From Amphiduros pacificus (Eukaryota > Annelida > Polychaeta > Phyllodocida > Hesionidae): 64,000 nucleotides of DNA. Made by a program: the position numbers and the translations under genes. The notes under the pieces are model-generated. The model saw only the letters and a list, made by a program, of their open reading frames with translations, ran no database searches and was not told the DNA's origin. Positions 13,412 through 25,380 of this stretch are shown one piece after another; within the stretch, counting starts at the first letter, position 1, and each line of letters begins with the position of its first letter. The DNA lies in assembly GCA_949316495.1 (NCBI GenBank), contig OX439002.1:12952001-13016000 (forward strand), read 5' to 3'.

Positions 13412-14594
13412 ATCAAGGGACTATTACAGAGTATATATCAAGGACCTGTCACAAAATAGATATCGAGGGCTTGTCACAGAATAGACATCAAGGGCCTTTC
13501 TCAGAATAGATAAGGGCCTGTCACAGAGCCTGTCACAGAGTAGACACCGAGGACCTTTAACAGAGTAGATATCAAGGGCCTGTCACAGAGTAGATATCAA
13601 GGGCCTGTCACAGAACAGACACCAAGGGCCTTTAACAGAATAGGTATCAAGGGCCTGTAACAGAATAGATATCAAGAGCCTGTCACAGAATAGATATCAA
13701 GGACCTGTCACAGAGTAGATATCAAGGGCCTGTCACAGAACAGACACCAAGGGCCTTTGGCAGAATAGGTATCAAGGGCCTGTAACAGAATAGATATCAA
13801 GAGCCTGTCACAGAATAGATATCAAGGGCCTGTCACAGAGTAGATATCAAGGGCCTGTCACAGAACAGACACCAAGGGCCTTTAACAGAATAGGTATCAA
13901 GGGCCTGTAACAGAATAGATATCAAGAGCCTGTCACAGAATAGATATCAAGGACCTGTCACAGAGTAGATATCAAGGGCCTGTCACAGAACAGACACCAA
14001 GGGCCTTTGGCAGAATAGGTATCAAGGGCCTGTAACAGAATAGATATCAAGAGCCTGTCACAGAATAGATATCAAGCGCCTGTCACAGAGTAGATATCAA
14101 GGGCCTGTCACAGAACAGACACCAAGGGCCTTTAACAGAATAGGTATCAAGGGCCTGTAACAGAATAGATATCAAAGGCCTGTCACAGAATAGATATCAA
14201 GGACCTGTAACAGAATAGATATCAAGGACCTATCATAGAATAGGCACCAAGGGCCTTTAACAGAATAGGTATCAAGGGCCTGTCACAGAATAGGTATCAA
14301 GGGCCTGTCACAGAATAGATATCAAGAGCCTGTCACAGAATAGGTATCAAGGGCCTGTCACAAAATAGATATCAAGAGCCTGTCACAGAATAGATATCAA
14401 AGGCCTGTCACAGAATAGATATCAAGGACCTGTAACAGAATAGATATCAAGGGCCTGTCACAGAACAGACACCAAGGGCCTTAAACAGAATAGATATCAA
14501 GGACCTGTCACAGAATAGATATTAAGGGCCTTTAACAGAATAGATATCAAGGACCTGTCACAGAATAGATATCAAAGGCCTGTCACAGAATAGA
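13412..14594. repeat. 25-bp minisatellite with 125-bp higher-order period
   Basis: About 47 units of 25 bp contain the core GATATCAAGGGCCTGTCACAG. Variant units (CAGAGTAGAT, CAGAACAGACACC, CAGAATAGGT) recur in a fixed order. The CAGAGTAGAT variant falls at 13711, 13836, 13961 and 14086, exactly 125 bp apart, so five-unit blocks were amplified together. The edges are less regular. Confidence 0.96.
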
Positions 14595-15358
14595 TGGGTG
14601 AATATATTATCCTATAAAAAACCACACAACGCTTCCTTTGGTATATCTATTGTCCCTAAACCAAGATAGTTATAAGTACTCATGACACAGTAAGGCTTAA
14701 GACATATGATATATTTCATGGGCTAACTCCACACAAGCAGCCTGTATATCTTTATGGGATGCATGTCTTGCTTTGCCTCGCCTTTATTTGATGAATTCCT
14801 GATGGTCATTATGCCAATAACTGCATTTTGTATTTATTTTTAATTACGGAAGGGTGGAAAACATGCTAGTTAAACAAACAATAAAGTTTAGGTTTGATCA
14901 TCTGATGAGAAAATAATTAGAGCACAAAATTGTATATATTACACGGCAGTTAGGATTGACTTTAATGTTACTCTTGGTACCTACAAATATTCAAATTTTC
15001 CAAACAAATATATATGGCGACCGCGCACTTCATTCATGCTTTGCCCGCAGTCAGTTTGGTTTCTGTAATCTCAGATATCATCCTTATATACGCGCTTGCT
15101 TGGTTACCATCAGTTGCTTGGTTACCATCAGTTGCTTGGCAGTATGCTGCACTTTAGCCATTCTCCTCAATCACAGAAATTCTCTTCAGCTTTTGTCTCC
15201 TTCTCCAACATGAACTTGTTGTTACATCTGATCATTCATGCTTCAGACTCAAAACATTCCTTGAACCACTATTTATTCTCATCAAAGAATAATTTATAAT
15301 TAGAGGGGACAACTATAAATTAAGATAACAATTTTGATGAGACAGATTTTCTACTGAT

Positions 15359-15395
15359 CCCAATGATTAATGGGACGGACCATTAATCATTCGGG
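15359..15395. repeat. Hairpin followed by a G-rich tract (copy A)
   Basis: A perfect 12-bp stem (AATGATTAATGG with CCATTAATCATT) encloses a 6-base loop, GACGGA. It is flanked by CCC on the left and, after a one-base bulge, GGG on the right, and runs into GGGAGGGG. The right half resembles the element at 17548. It is possibly the end of a dispersed DNA repeat, but no family name can be given. Confidence 0.6.
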
Positions 15396-17547
15396 AGGGG
15401 CACATTCTCCATATTTTTTCCTTTAGAAATACTTAAACACATATCCCCATTTTTATTTCAGATATATGCTTAGTTATATACAGATATATGTTAATGTGAT
15501 GCCCCCTTACATATTATGATTTATGCTATATTGTCTTAAACGTGTAATAACTTCATACAAATGTATATACTTTGCTTAGTAATGTGTGCAAAGATCTATG
15601 AACAAAGTTCTACTATTGTGAGAATGTGTATCAGCGTCAGGAAAGGTATCCATTGTTATTCTCACTGCTCACCTTTCCCCTGTTACCAGTCACGGCCTCT
15701 TCACCGGTTGAAACTGGTTACACGCGAGTAATGTATCTCATTGTTGACGACAACTTAACCTTATAGACCTCATGTTATCACGACAATACATGTACTATCA
15801 CTGTCTGGATCAGATAAGGTGGAATTAAAATTGAAAGCAGAAACTCTAAAGAAACTACAAAAGAGTCAAAACAGAGGGGATAAAAAGTTAGATCATGCTT
15901 TGCTCTAGGGGTTTATTATGTTCAAGAATGGCCTACAGAAAACAGAGACATGCTGAGGTATGAGCAAATATGATATGGGTGGAAAGTAGAAACTGTTATC
16001 ATCAAGTAGCATGTCACTGGCCATTGCTTCACGTGTTTTACTGTCGCTGCAATGTTCTGTGTGTGTCGAGGATGCCCTGGAGGTACACTTTGTCTCCCTC
16101 AGTAATGCACATCATGACGAACACCACTCACCGTTTCCTGTATTTATATCACATCCAATATTGGTCTACATCTGTTTCTGACCCACCACATATCAATCAC
16201 CTAGCTTCTCTAAATGCACCTCCTGGTGTAAAATAAAGGGAAATGATAAGGATCGCTTTTTCCTCAAATGATTTTTATTAATAAAGATGTGATAGTTCCG
16301 CTCCAAAATCTCTCCTTGTCCTCAAAAGCTTTGTAAGATGACAACGATATCAATTTTAATGAGAACATTTTTCCTCTCCACTTTTATCAAAATAGAAAAT
16401 ATATAAATAAATAATTGTATAAATTTTAAGACGTTGGCATACATACTTCGCATAACAAAATTATATCTAATTTATAAAATGTAGATAAATACACCAATTC
16501 ACCAATTATTTTCAAAGGACCTCAAAAATCTATCTTGCTTAATCTTTAACGAATCAGATAATATTTTCGTCTTTGGTGCAACAAAACAATTGTTGCTTTT
16601 AAAAAAAATCCGGCCATTTTTGGAATTGTGCTTGGGGGCAATGAAAGTAGTTTGCAAATATTAACACAAAGGTGCAGCTCTTCCTTGTCATGCTCTGTCT
16701 CCTTGACAGCCCGGCCTCTTCAGTCCAAACCCTCTAAAGTATATTGGAAGAATGATCAATGATAACATAAATTTAGATAGAAATATAAGAATGTGTGGCA
16801 ATTGCTAATATCAGATTTGGGCTTACAAAATGTGGGTCAGGTATCTGCTTTTCGTTTACAATGAAATATAAAATAGGTTAAGGCTGCCTGTCTCATGACT
16901 GACAGTTAATATTAAAGGGGACACATTTATGTAGGGCACACCAATGAACAACAAATATAGTTTTAACCACTTAACTTGTTATATAATTAGCTTATATATA
17001 TTCCCATGTGTGCAGAAAACATACATGAGCAATATATGAAACGTGTGATGATATAGTTTTGAAGTTATAAAAGTCAAATAGAAAAATAGCATAATGAATA
17101 CCAAACTTTCACAGTACTATTTATCAATTGCTGATAAATGACAACGTTTTTGGTTTATCTTTCATAATTTACAGTTGTTTGTCATTTGTTAGAATATCAA
17201 AATTCGTAGATAATAATTTCATAACTAACATGTACATGTATTTCACTCCGATATGAAAGAAATGGCCAATGTCTTAACTCTTATCTCTAAAATATCACAA
17301 ACAAATTTAAATGGGTGATTTTCATCTCAAGAGATGTTTTGTTTTGGATAACACCAATAGGATCATGTATGAATAATTCATGTTTCAACTTCTTGGATAA
17401 ATTACACTTGACCAATGTGGAAAGCATCATCGAATCTTAATTTTGTTTAAAATCCTTAATTGTTTTTATATTTCAGATTGATTCAATATTGTCTAAATTG
17501 ATTATATAACATGCTCTCTGTTATAATTCAATGTACTGAAAAAATTA

Positions 17548-17580
17548 ATTGAATAACCAAAGGACGGTCCATTATTCAAT
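17548..17580. repeat. Hairpin followed by a G-rich tract (copy B)
   Basis: Arms ATTGAATAA and TTATTCAAT (9 bp, perfect) enclose a loop containing GGACGGTCC and are followed by CAGGGGGTGG. The loop and the right side align with copy A at 15359 (GGACGG, A or T, CCATTA, then a G tract). The arms differ between copies, yet each pairs with its own partner. Confidence 0.55.
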
Positions 17581-18679
17581 CAGGGGGTGGTGGAAAGTGG
17601 AAAAAATATATCGATGAGATCACTTGATGGGGATATAAGTATTGAGAATGCTAACATTGAGGAAACAATATATAAAGACTTGTTTATCTGTAGAATACAA
17701 ATGTTCAGGGGGCTGAAAAAAACATTTTAAAAATTAAGTTTCAACGTTAGAAAAGTTCATATTAGAGGGCGAAAGACAACCGTGAAAATACTTGGCACTT
17801 CTATATGAACAATCTACATGAGCATATTTTGGGGAGGCAGTACAATAAACAAAGTAATGCATAAATATTGTTATAATAGAAGGGTATTATCTTCATAAAC
17901 ATGTGGAATCTGCTGTAATAATGACTGCTGAAAACAGCTGTATTAATTGTATATTAGTGTAAATAGAGCATAATATATTTTCTTAATAAATTATATATCC
18001 TGAAACATACAGATAAGCAAAGAAAAAGACGTGTTCTCCCAAGGATAGAAATGGTGATCCAGCAGACCTGGTAAATGTGGAGATATGATATGGTTTTGAA
18101 AATTATTGAGAATGTTCTTGCAAGGGGGGGAAATTAGGAAATATATTTTCCTTCAATCCCCTCCCCCCAAATTAATACATTGAAGACTCAAATTATCAAA
18201 GTACTTCCTGCATCTTTGTTTGATCATCCGACATTCAGCTTCCTAATTAATAATATATTATTTGTAGTTATAATATTACACTTATTGGAAGCTTTTGACA
18301 AAAAGGAAATAAGGTTTTTTTTTATCATCGAATTGAGTTTGTTTATTCAAGACATGCAATTCAACATCAGGAAATACATTGATAAATATGGCCTCTAAAA
18401 TTTAAAAATGGTGAATCGAATAGTTTATCTTTTGTACATATATTAATAATATTTTAGATATTGTCACCTATGTTGGTACAAAGAATCAAGTCAAGAGAAT
18501 TCGCCATATATTATAGATTATTAGACAAATTATATTCTTCAAATAGAAAAGGTCATATTGGCATATCACAGATAAAGGACAGTCATTGAACTTTAAAACA
18601 TAAACAAACATATAGGGTCCTTGATTCGGTACAGTTTAAAATATGCACATTTGTAGTGTCTCTTTGAGAGTTTGACACG

Positions 18680-21600
18680 ATGATGTTTTCACAATCGACT
18701 GCAGTTATAATTTCCCTGGCTTTGGCATTGTGCTTATTACCAGAGTTGTCCAAAACACGTCTCAAGGTGCCACCACCCCAAGGATTTGTGACACCTGGAT
18801 GGGAAGGTGTTCAACGAGCCTACATGTAAGATTTACTGGAAAGATTCATATAATATCATCTCATGTGTTATGATTAATTCAATTCAGATTCATGAGATCT
18901 ATAAATCATAATGTTCAAAGAGTGATGTAAGAGATGCTTGCTCCTGAAAGATAAGTGAAAACGAAATTGGATTAAAATTTGTTTTTAGATATATTTTTAC
19001 ACAAAAACAAGGTCATAATATTATGTTTTTCTCGAGATATAATCATATTAATCTTAGAAACAGTTTATCATCTTTATAACTCATATGAGTGACAGGGAAA
19101 GGTGCTTGATAATTCCCATTGCTACATCAGAGGAATAGAGACTAGGGCCACAAACCTAACTGATTTTCTTGTTTTAGTTTGACTGTAATGTTAAATTGCA
19201 GAGAAAACTTTGAAAATGGTTTGGATAAAGGAAGTGCATTTGCTGTCTACCACAAAGGGAAATTAGTTGTAGATCTATGGGGTGGATTTGCTAATGAGCT
19301 CACAAATGCTTCTAGACAACAAGACAGTGTTACCAAGCTTTTTTCTACCAGCAAAGGCATTGGTGCTATTGTTATAGCTGTCCTTGTAGACAGGTAATCC
19401 TCTGCTGCTTATTCTAATTGTAATATAGATATAATTCATTTGTTCATTTCCATTACCAAAAGATGTCAGTTAAAGTAATTTATCTTGATTTAAGTACTTC
19501 ACAGATTGTTGCTCATTTTCAGGGGATTATTGAACTATGAGGAAAAGGTTTCAAAATATTGGCCAGAATTTGCAGTAAATGGAAAAGAGGATGTCACAGT
19601 AGAACAACTTCTTAGTCATCAGGTATTTCTTTAAATAATGGCAATAATTGATATTTCCTTTGATGTAATAGCCTGATACAGATGAATTTGTTTTCTTTGA
19701 AATATGAACTAGTTTGGTACAAATGCAACTGGATGTAACCTGATAAACAAAATTACAATATTAAATCACCTTTTTAATATAATAAGATGTTTCACGCAGA
19801 GTGAAATTCTTTATAAATATTTTACAGTCCTCTTGCACCCTTTTCTGTAGTATATTTAAATGTCTTCGTGATGAATTTCTCTCAATAAATGATGAACTTC
19901 TTCCAAACAATTTCCACCAAACAATTTCCACCAAACAATTTCCACCAAACAATTTCCACCAAATAATTTCCATCAGTCAATTTCCATCAACCAATTTCCA
20001 TCAATCAAATTCTATCAAATCAATTTCCATCAATCAATTTCCACCATTCAATTTCCATCAATCAATTTCCATCAATCAATTTCCATCAATCAATTTCCAC
20101 TAATCAATTTCCATTAATCAATTTCCGTTTATCAAATAAAGAAGCACAATTTAAAAGGTAATGTAATATAATATAGATTTACTATCGAATTGCCTTTCTT
20201 GTTTATTTTATGTTTTACTTTTTAGGCAGGGCTTTATCAATTTGATGAAAAGTATAATGAAATCGAAACCCTGACAAACTGGCCAAAAATAAAAAACATA
20301 ATGGAACAACAGAAACCTCATTGGCCCCCGGGTATGTAATATTAAAAATATCAAGCATTGAGACGAAAGCCTTTGGTGTTGGACCAGCCCGGGAGATTAC
20401 AAATTTGGATGGGATAATAAAATCATTCACACGAATTGTGTTACCGGCAAATCATTTGTTGCAATAGTAGACAATCTGTGATAAAACTAAAGACATTTTG
20501 ACTGAAAGTTGCTCGAAAAATAGCTCAAATTCTCTTAAGGGCCTAACACGTTATGATTTAATGTGTATATTATCACACATGTTCCTGAATGTTTAATTAA
20601 GAATCGATATTATTATCAGAAAAATTAAAACAGTATTGATATCACTTATTTTATTGGAAGCTGTATTCCAGCAACTGTGACTGCATTTTGTTTATGATAA
20701 TTTATTAACTCAGTAATTGATAATTAAATATGTTTGTAGTAAGGGCTATACGATAATGTTAATTTCAGGAGCATGTTTCAGAAATATAAATACAGATACA
20801 GAAATGTTGAGGTCTTCGTCATCACTTAAGTAAAATGTGTATTTGATGTATAACAGGTGAAAACCATGGGTATCATGCCTTAACTATTGGGCTCTTCATG
20901 GATCAACTTGTCCGCATCACAGATCCAAAACAACGATCTCTGGCCAAGTTCTTTGACGAGGAAATAGCTATACCTTTTGGTAATATATTAGGAGATATAT
21001 CATAATATAATTGCTGTTTACATTATTCCACTTTATTATCCCCAATAGAGACTTTGTGTTTTATGATCCTTTTATTTTTACACAGAATTGGATTTATCCT
21101 TTGGATTGAAGAAAAAAGAACAGTATCGCCTTTGCTGGATGATTGCACAGAATCCCACACTTTCAGATTTCTTAGATCTAAACAAGCTGAAGTTTACTTT
21201 GGGATTAAACTCACTTTTGAAGAGCCCAAGTGATGCGATTCAGGTAATATAGACCATAAACAACATTTTTCCTATAACATGTATGCTACATCAAAGGTTC
21301 TGACACATGGCACGTTGTGGACGCCACTATGCAATGGTGGCAGTACCATTGTGTAATATATAATTGATTAATATATCTGATCAGATAGTTGAACATTATG
21401 TCATGATGGGAATTAAACATTTTGTAAGATTTGGATTCGTAAGATTCACAATTTCAATTTTCAAACATGATAACACAATAACAAAAGACTAGCATTGGAT
21501 TAGAAAAAGCATCTAATTATCAAAAGATAAAGAATTTATACCGCTCATTTCTGATACCTTAAAGTGACAAGCATGTTAATGATTCACCTTGAATTGTCAA

Positions 21601-22447
21601 TTTCTTTATTTATCATCGTATAAGCACAAAGTTAATATTAGATAATAACCTTTATGATGAGTGTCTGAATTCAGACCAGAAATGTATCTAATTTAAAAAA
21701 GCTAATTTAATCAAAATTTAGATCCTTTTCAAAATTTAGGCTCTGTGTGCCTGTTTGAGACTTTAATCATCGTCTTTTATTTATATCAAAATGGCGAAAT
21801 GAAAATTGAAAAGGGCTTTTACTTCAAAGGTGTCATATCTCTGGAGAAAAAGAAAACTCTCATATTATTTAATCATATATTCTATTTCAGCCACAGACTT
21901 TGCATAATCCAGAATATCTTCTGATAGAAAATCCTTCCCACAATGCCATAGGGACTGCCAGATCTACTGCCAAGCTGTATGGTATATTGGCAAATGGAGG
22001 CAAACATAATGGGAAAACTCTCATTAATGATTTGAACATAATTGACGGATTAAAGAAAGTCCTTGTTCGTGGAATAGATTATGCTCTTTATGTAGAGTCT
22101 TGCTTTGGTAGGGGAATGTCCCTTTTGCCTTCCCCAACAGTGAGTGACATTTTAAATTTACATCCTTAATGTGGTATTTCAGTACTAAATCTGCAACATG
22201 TCTATTTCAAAGAATATTTCATTTAAATGAATTCAATTTGTTTAATCAATATTCAATAATGTTGCAGAATGGAATCATGTTTGGAACTCCAGGCTATGGT
22301 GGTCAAATGGGATATGGAGATTCAGATCACAACTTAGGCTGGGCTTTCACAACAAATTACTTAGACACCATGTCACTAGGCGATGATGTCAGATACACCA
22401 ATCTGTTTAATGCGATGTATGATACTGTCAGAAAGATTAAAATCTAA
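18680..22447 (+). CDS. Serine beta-lactamase-related hydrolase, 8 exons, complete
   Basis: The conceptual protein is 417 residues. Exons are 18680-18825, 19202-19393, 19523-19622, 20226-20331, 20857-20979, 21086-21243, 21891-22139 and 22268-22447 (TAA). Every intron is GT-AG and all phases join without a stop. Residues 1-20 form a hydrophobic signal or anchor segment (IISLALALCLLP), which suggests secretion or membrane attachment. The body matches the Beta-lactamase family (PF00144), close to the animal LACT-like proteins: NFENGLDKGSAFAVYHKGKL (51-70), DLWGG (73-77), S97-T-S-K100 as the S-x-x-K nucleophile motif, GLLNYEEKV (114-122), LLSHQAGL (142-149), Y187-H-A for the usual Y-x-N position, and GTPGYGGQMGYGD (364-376) at the position of the third motif. 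A downstream acceptor at 19201 was chosen for exon 2 because an acceptor at 19177 would read into a stop. The first of two adjacent ATGs is used; either is possible. The natural substrate is unknown; esterase, peptidase or amidase activity is all known in the wider family. No UTR or promoter could be defined upstream. Confidence 0.9.
19902..20128. repeat. 14-bp tandem repeat in intron 3 of the beta-lactamase-like gene
   Basis: About 16 units of a 14-bp motif, CAATTTCC followed by ACCAAA or ATCAAT. The left part uses the ACCAAA form and the right part the ATCAAT form, showing stepwise change along the array. It lies wholly within the 603-bp intron between exons 3 and 4. Confidence 0.93.
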
Positions 22448-22575
22448 TACAATCATATCACTTAAGCTTTATAGACTATCCAATGTCAAGTATTTTATAG
22501 ATAATGTTGGGTACAATGTTTAAAAACACCATATTGGTACTAGATGTTTTTATTGTTATTGATAGATGTAATAAC

Positions 22576-22581
22576 AATAAA
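22576..22581 (+). terminator. Polyadenylation signal of the beta-lactamase-like gene
   Basis: A canonical AATAAA lies about 129 bases after the TAA stop. It is the first canonical hexamer seen downstream of the stop, so it probably ends a short 3' UTR. Confidence 0.6.
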
Positions 22582-23924
22582 GAATTAATTTTATATATAA
22601 TTAATATTATTATATATACCTCATTCATAAGAAAACAACTGAACACTTCTGTGACTGATGAAAGATATTTTGCTTAAATACTTACAACAAGATTGTTAAA
22701 ATGTTTTAGTCTATAAGAAGACAGTGTCGGTCATTTTGCCTGCACTCTGAGAAATACCTGTCTCACTCGCACATTATTTTGCAATTGTGTTTTACATGGA
22801 TGTTGTGTGTTGGTGACACGCCATATTGCTAAGGAAACATTTTACACACATCTTACTTTGTTTTTGTGAAACACAATCTTTGCGATTGACCCACACTGAC
22901 TGAAACTAATTGATAACTTAAATGTGTTAATTGCCATTGACAAGGTCTCTAAAAGATTAGGAAGTTGTGTGCCTCTCTTTGGAAACAGGGAAATTATTTA
23001 CACAAGGGATAGTCATGTGATTATACATTCAAATGTTGACAGTTGGCCACTGGTCAGCACAGTACAAGGATTGCATTATTATGAAGTATATATCTATTTT
23101 TTATGACTCTTTTCAACAAATATGGTATGTACATATCTTTTATTCTATAAAATGTAACTTTTTCCTAACTTTTCAAAATTTTCATATGATTTGAATTCAT
23201 GAAATAAAATTTTATTTTTTGCATGGTAAGAGCTAGAATGAAACAAACATTTATTTCTATTCCATAAAACAGGGAAAATAAGAAGACAGTGTCGGTCATT
23301 TTGCCTGTTTGTCATTTTGCCTATGTATGTCATGAGATACTTAACATTTCATAAGCTAATAGGAAAGAGGTTGCCTTGAGAATGAGAAAGATTCTTCCAG
23401 AAGCATACATTGAACTCATGAAATCTGGATTGTAGGACGGATTGCAACGCTTGACCACTTGACATGGCATAGCTGTCAGTTTCCTACAGACATTCTTAGT
23501 GTTTGTCTGTATACTTGACTCCCATAAACCACTTTGTAGATGCTTTTGCAGGATACATTTTCATGATGATGATTCCTTGATTGTTGGGATCATAAACGAT
23601 GATGTGTCTATTTGACACATATTGCAGCAGTGTGGAGAGGCGCCCATCGTGGCTAAGCAAATGTTTATGAGTTTGGAACCAAATTTATTATGAAATTGAA
23701 TGGAAATGGCATTTGAAACTGATTGTTGTTTTGAAATTCTGACAAGCTCAGACATAACTTTGAACTGGTGTTTTAAGACCCCTAAAACACCACAAAGGGC
23801 ATACAGAGTAGACCTTTGATCACACTTTAACCAGTCTGGAAGTAGTCACTGACGGAAGTGGTTCGAACCTACCACCACCGTAACCAACTGCACATATGCG
23901 CACAGATGCTGAACCAACTGTGAT
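22582..23924. other. Gene-free segment downstream of the beta-lactamase-like gene
   Basis: No gene recognised. The phrase GAAGACAGTGTCGGTCATTT occurs twice (about 22718 and 23282), indicating a small dispersed duplication. At about 23862 the self-complementary GGTTCGAACC could be a tRNA-type box B remnant, but no other tRNA-like feature supports it. Confidence 0.4.
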
Positions 23925-24527
23925 AGCGAACTAGCAAAAGTGAACAATTAAATTTGAAGCCACCTCTGGTGTATGAATTGTTGACATAGCTGTTGACATT
24001 AGCCAACTAGTAAAAGTGAACAATTTAATTTGAAGCCACCTCTGGTGTATGAATTGTTGACATAGCTGTTGACATTAGCCAACTAGTAAAAGTGAACAAT
24101 TAAATTTGAAGCCACCTCTGGTGTATGAATTGTTGACATAGCTGTTGACATTAGCCAACTAGTAAAAGTGAACAATTAAATTTGAAGCCACCTCTGGTGT
24201 ATGAATTGTTGACATAGCTGTTGACATTAGCCAACTAGTAAAAGTGAACAATTAAATTTGAAGCCACCTCTGGTGTATGAATTGTTGACATAGCTGTTGA
24301 CATTAGCCAACTAGTAAACGTGAACAATTAAATTTGAAGCCACCTCTGGTGTATGAATTGTTGACATAGCTGTTGACATTAACCAACTAGTAAAAGTGAA
24401 CAATTAAATTTGAAGCCACCTCTGGTGTATGAATTGTTGACATAGCTGTTGACATTAGCCAACTAGTAAAAGTGAACAATTAAATTTGAAGCCACCTCTG
24501 GTGTATGAATTGTGGACATAGCTTTGA
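23925..24527. repeat. 76-bp satellite, nearly identical units
   Basis: About 7.8 head-to-tail units of 76 bp, each carrying GTGAACAATTAAATTTGAAG, CCACCTCTGGTGTATG and TTGACATAGCTGTTGACATT. Only a few single-base differences separate the internal units, while the first and last are partial or divergent. This indicates recent expansion or homogenisation. Confidence 0.97.
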
Positions 24528-24605
24528 CGGAGGCGAACTCTTTCCAGATAGAATGGTCCGTCGCGAAAGATCTTTAGAGGATTATATAGCAGGCCAACAG
24601 ATTTT

Positions 24606-25380
24606 CCGCTGTCCTTAAGATCTCTCATTCCCCTTAAGATCTGTCACTCTCCTTAATATCTGTCACTCTCCTTAATATCTGCTATTCTCCTTGAGATCTG
24701 TCACTCTCCTTAATATCTGTCACTCTCCTCAATATCTGCTACTCTCCTTAATATCTGTCACTCTCCTTAATATCTGTCACTCTCCTTAATATCTGCTACT
24801 CTCCTTAATATCTGTCACTCTCCTTAATATCTGTCACTCTCCTTAATATCTGTCACTCTCCTTAATATCTGCTATTCTCCTTGAGATCTGTCACTCTCCT
24901 TAATATCTACACTCTCCTTAATATCTGTCACTCTCCTTAATATCTGCTACTCTCCTTAATATCTGTCACTCTCCTTAATATCTGTCACTCTCCTTGAGAT
25001 CTATCACTTCCCTGAAGATATCTCACTATTCTTAGGATATCACATTCCCCTGAAGATCTCTCAATTCCCTGAAGATTTGTCTCTCTCCTTACGATCTCTC
25101 ACTCTGCTGAAGATCTCTCACTCCCCTGAAGATCTCTCAATTCCCTTAAGATTTGTCTCTCTCCTAAAGATATCCCACTCTCTTTAGGATCTCTAACTAT
25201 CCTGAAGATCTCTCACTCCCCTTAAGATCTGTCACTCTCCTTCAGATCTATCACTCACCTTCAGATCTGTCACTCTCCCTAAGATCTGTCATTTTCCTAA
25301 GGATCTCTTTCTCTCACTAAGATCTGTCATTCTCCTAAGGATCTCTTCTTCACCCTAAGATCTGTCATTCTCTTTAAGGT
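24606..25380. repeat. 19-bp pyrimidine-rich minisatellite
   Basis: Roughly 40 units of about 19 bp, with the core CTCTCCTTAATATCTGTCA. The left half (to about 24990) is regular and alternates TGTCA with TGCTA or TGCTATT forms. The right half is degraded to CTCxCCTxAAGATCTxTCA-like units containing AGATCT. It begins about 80 bp after the 76-bp satellite. The plus strand is strongly pyrimidine-rich. Confidence 0.95.

Larger units (their letters stand above)
14595..18679. other. Gene-free segment upstream of the beta-lactamase-like gene
   Basis: No gene recognised in about 4 kb. It contains a two-copy direct repeat (TTGGTTACCATCAGTTGC) at about 15100-15138 and two hairpin elements listed separately (15359-15395 and 17548-17580). 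No clear promoter element such as a TATA box at a plausible distance could be defended for the gene that starts at 18680. Confidence 0.4.

Noticed and set aside
23925-25380. CRISPR-like array
   Set aside because: Units are head-to-tail without unique spacers, and the genome is eukaryotic.
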